NCBI GenBank assembly: GCA_031292015.1
Contig: JARLHY010000127.1
Span: forward strand, 1 to 64,000
DNA: 64,000 nt
Reading direction: 5' to 3'
Origin: Negativicutes bacterium
GTDB lineage: Bacteria > Bacillota_C > Negativicutes > Sporomusales_B > JARLHX01
In this document: piece after piece, positions 63,695 to 64,000 of the stretch
How the letters are laid out: each line of letters begins with the position of its first letter
Numbering within the stretch: position 1 is the first letter of the stretch
Translations under genes and position numbers: made by a program
The notes under the pieces: generated by a model
Told to the model about the DNA's origin: nothing
The model's input: only the letters and a program-made list of their open reading frames with translations
Database searches by the model: none

Positions 63695-64000
63695 CTACTC
63701 TATCTGTCTTTTTTCTACTCCGTTCACAATATCTTTCGGCAATTCACCACTTAATGCCCGGCCCATATTTTCAATGGCCCCTTCAATCATTCGCCGGTAG
63801 GCACCGAGGGTCACGCCGGCGGTATGCGGGGTCACCAATAACCGTTTCGCCGCCGCGGCCGAAAGACGAAACAGCGGATGCTCCGGACCGGGAGGTTCAG
63901 GCGTAACGGTATCGATGGCTGCCCCGGCAAGATGACCGGACTCCAGGGCGTCGACCAGTGCCGACTGATCGACGATCTCGCCCCGCGCGGTATTGATCAG
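63695..64000 (-). CDS. 2-hydroxyacid dehydrogenase, C-terminal part
   Basis: The last 101 residues of a D-isomer-specific 2-hydroxyacid dehydrogenase (SerA/GhrB type), cut by the window edge. It begins LINTARGEIVDQSALVDALE, the end of the NAD domain with the catalytic-arginine-following RGxxVD motif, and carries the catalytic histidine in LLVTPHTAG. It may act on phosphoglycerate, glyoxylate/hydroxypyruvate or a sugar-acid product; the visible part cannot decide. The stop is TAG at 63695-63697. Confidence 0.85.
   Translation of the reverse strand: MINTARGEIVDQSALVDALESGHLAGAAIDTVTPEPPGPEHPLFRLSAAAAKRLLVTPHTAGVTLGAYRRMIEGAIENMGRALSGELPKDIVNGVEKRQIE

Overview
This window reads as chromosome of a diderm Firmicute, most likely a Negativicutes member close to Sporomusaceae. 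It carries outer-membrane machinery (TonB, ExbB/ExbD, a TonB-dependent receptor, two-partner secretion, an OmpH/Skp chaperone). It also has Firmicute traits: strong GGAGG ribosome sites, PadR and YesM/YesN-type regulators, and genes typical of an acetogenic one-carbon metabolism (formate-THF ligase, FolD, corrinoid methyltransferases). The lineage is inferred from gene content only. I see no rRNA, tRNA, CRISPR array, insertion sequence or prophage.

Layout. 1-7.1 kb: shikimate genes aroK-aroD and a heat-shock operon dnaK-cbpA-clpB. 7.5-10 kb: a hotdog thioesterase, an unknown protein and a CdaR-type regulator. 10-15.9 kb: a corrinoid methyl-transfer cluster (MtaA-like protein, corrinoid protein, MFS carrier, second UroD-fold protein), followed by two PadR regulators. 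16.2-33.6 kb: a long co-directional set, padR, a 41-codon gene, tonB, exbB, exbD, ompH-like, two small frameshifted genes, tpsB, a giant GLUG-repeat tpsA and a TonB-dependent receptor, headed by a perfect 46-nt palindrome. 34.1-56.3 kb: catabolic genes for hydroxy/sugar acids. 56.4-64 kb: bacterioferritin, three transporters, an MBL-fold hydrolase, a chemoreceptor and the 3' end of a 2-hydroxyacid dehydrogenase.

The most interesting part is 34-56 kb. Two panB paralogues with intact active sites sit among catabolic genes and no panC or panD is seen. panB2 lies just upstream of folD and fhs, and diverges from an iclR gene and a sugar-acid-type MFS carrier. panB1 is next to a LarA-family racemase gene and a two-component system whose kinase has fused cupin and PocR sensor domains. 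A near-identical MFS carrier, two IlvD-family dehydratases, a second LarA-like protein, a GntP permease, a DapA-family aldolase and another IclR fill the space between. I propose that PanB runs in reverse here. A 2-oxo acid with a terminal CH2OH, made by an IlvD-type dehydratase from an aldonic acid such as threonate, erythronate or apionate, would be cleaved to pyruvate plus methylene-THF. FolD and Fhs would then yield formate and ATP, or feed acetogenesis. The GntP-DapA-IlvD-IclR part resembles the E. coli yjhFGHI/yag sugar-acid clusters and may be a parallel aldolase route.

The TPS/TonB region couples inner-membrane energy transduction, periplasmic chaperoning, outer-membrane secretion and uptake in one PadR-led gene set. 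Two neighbouring small genes there each carry a one-base shift, which is either real decay or an assembly error.
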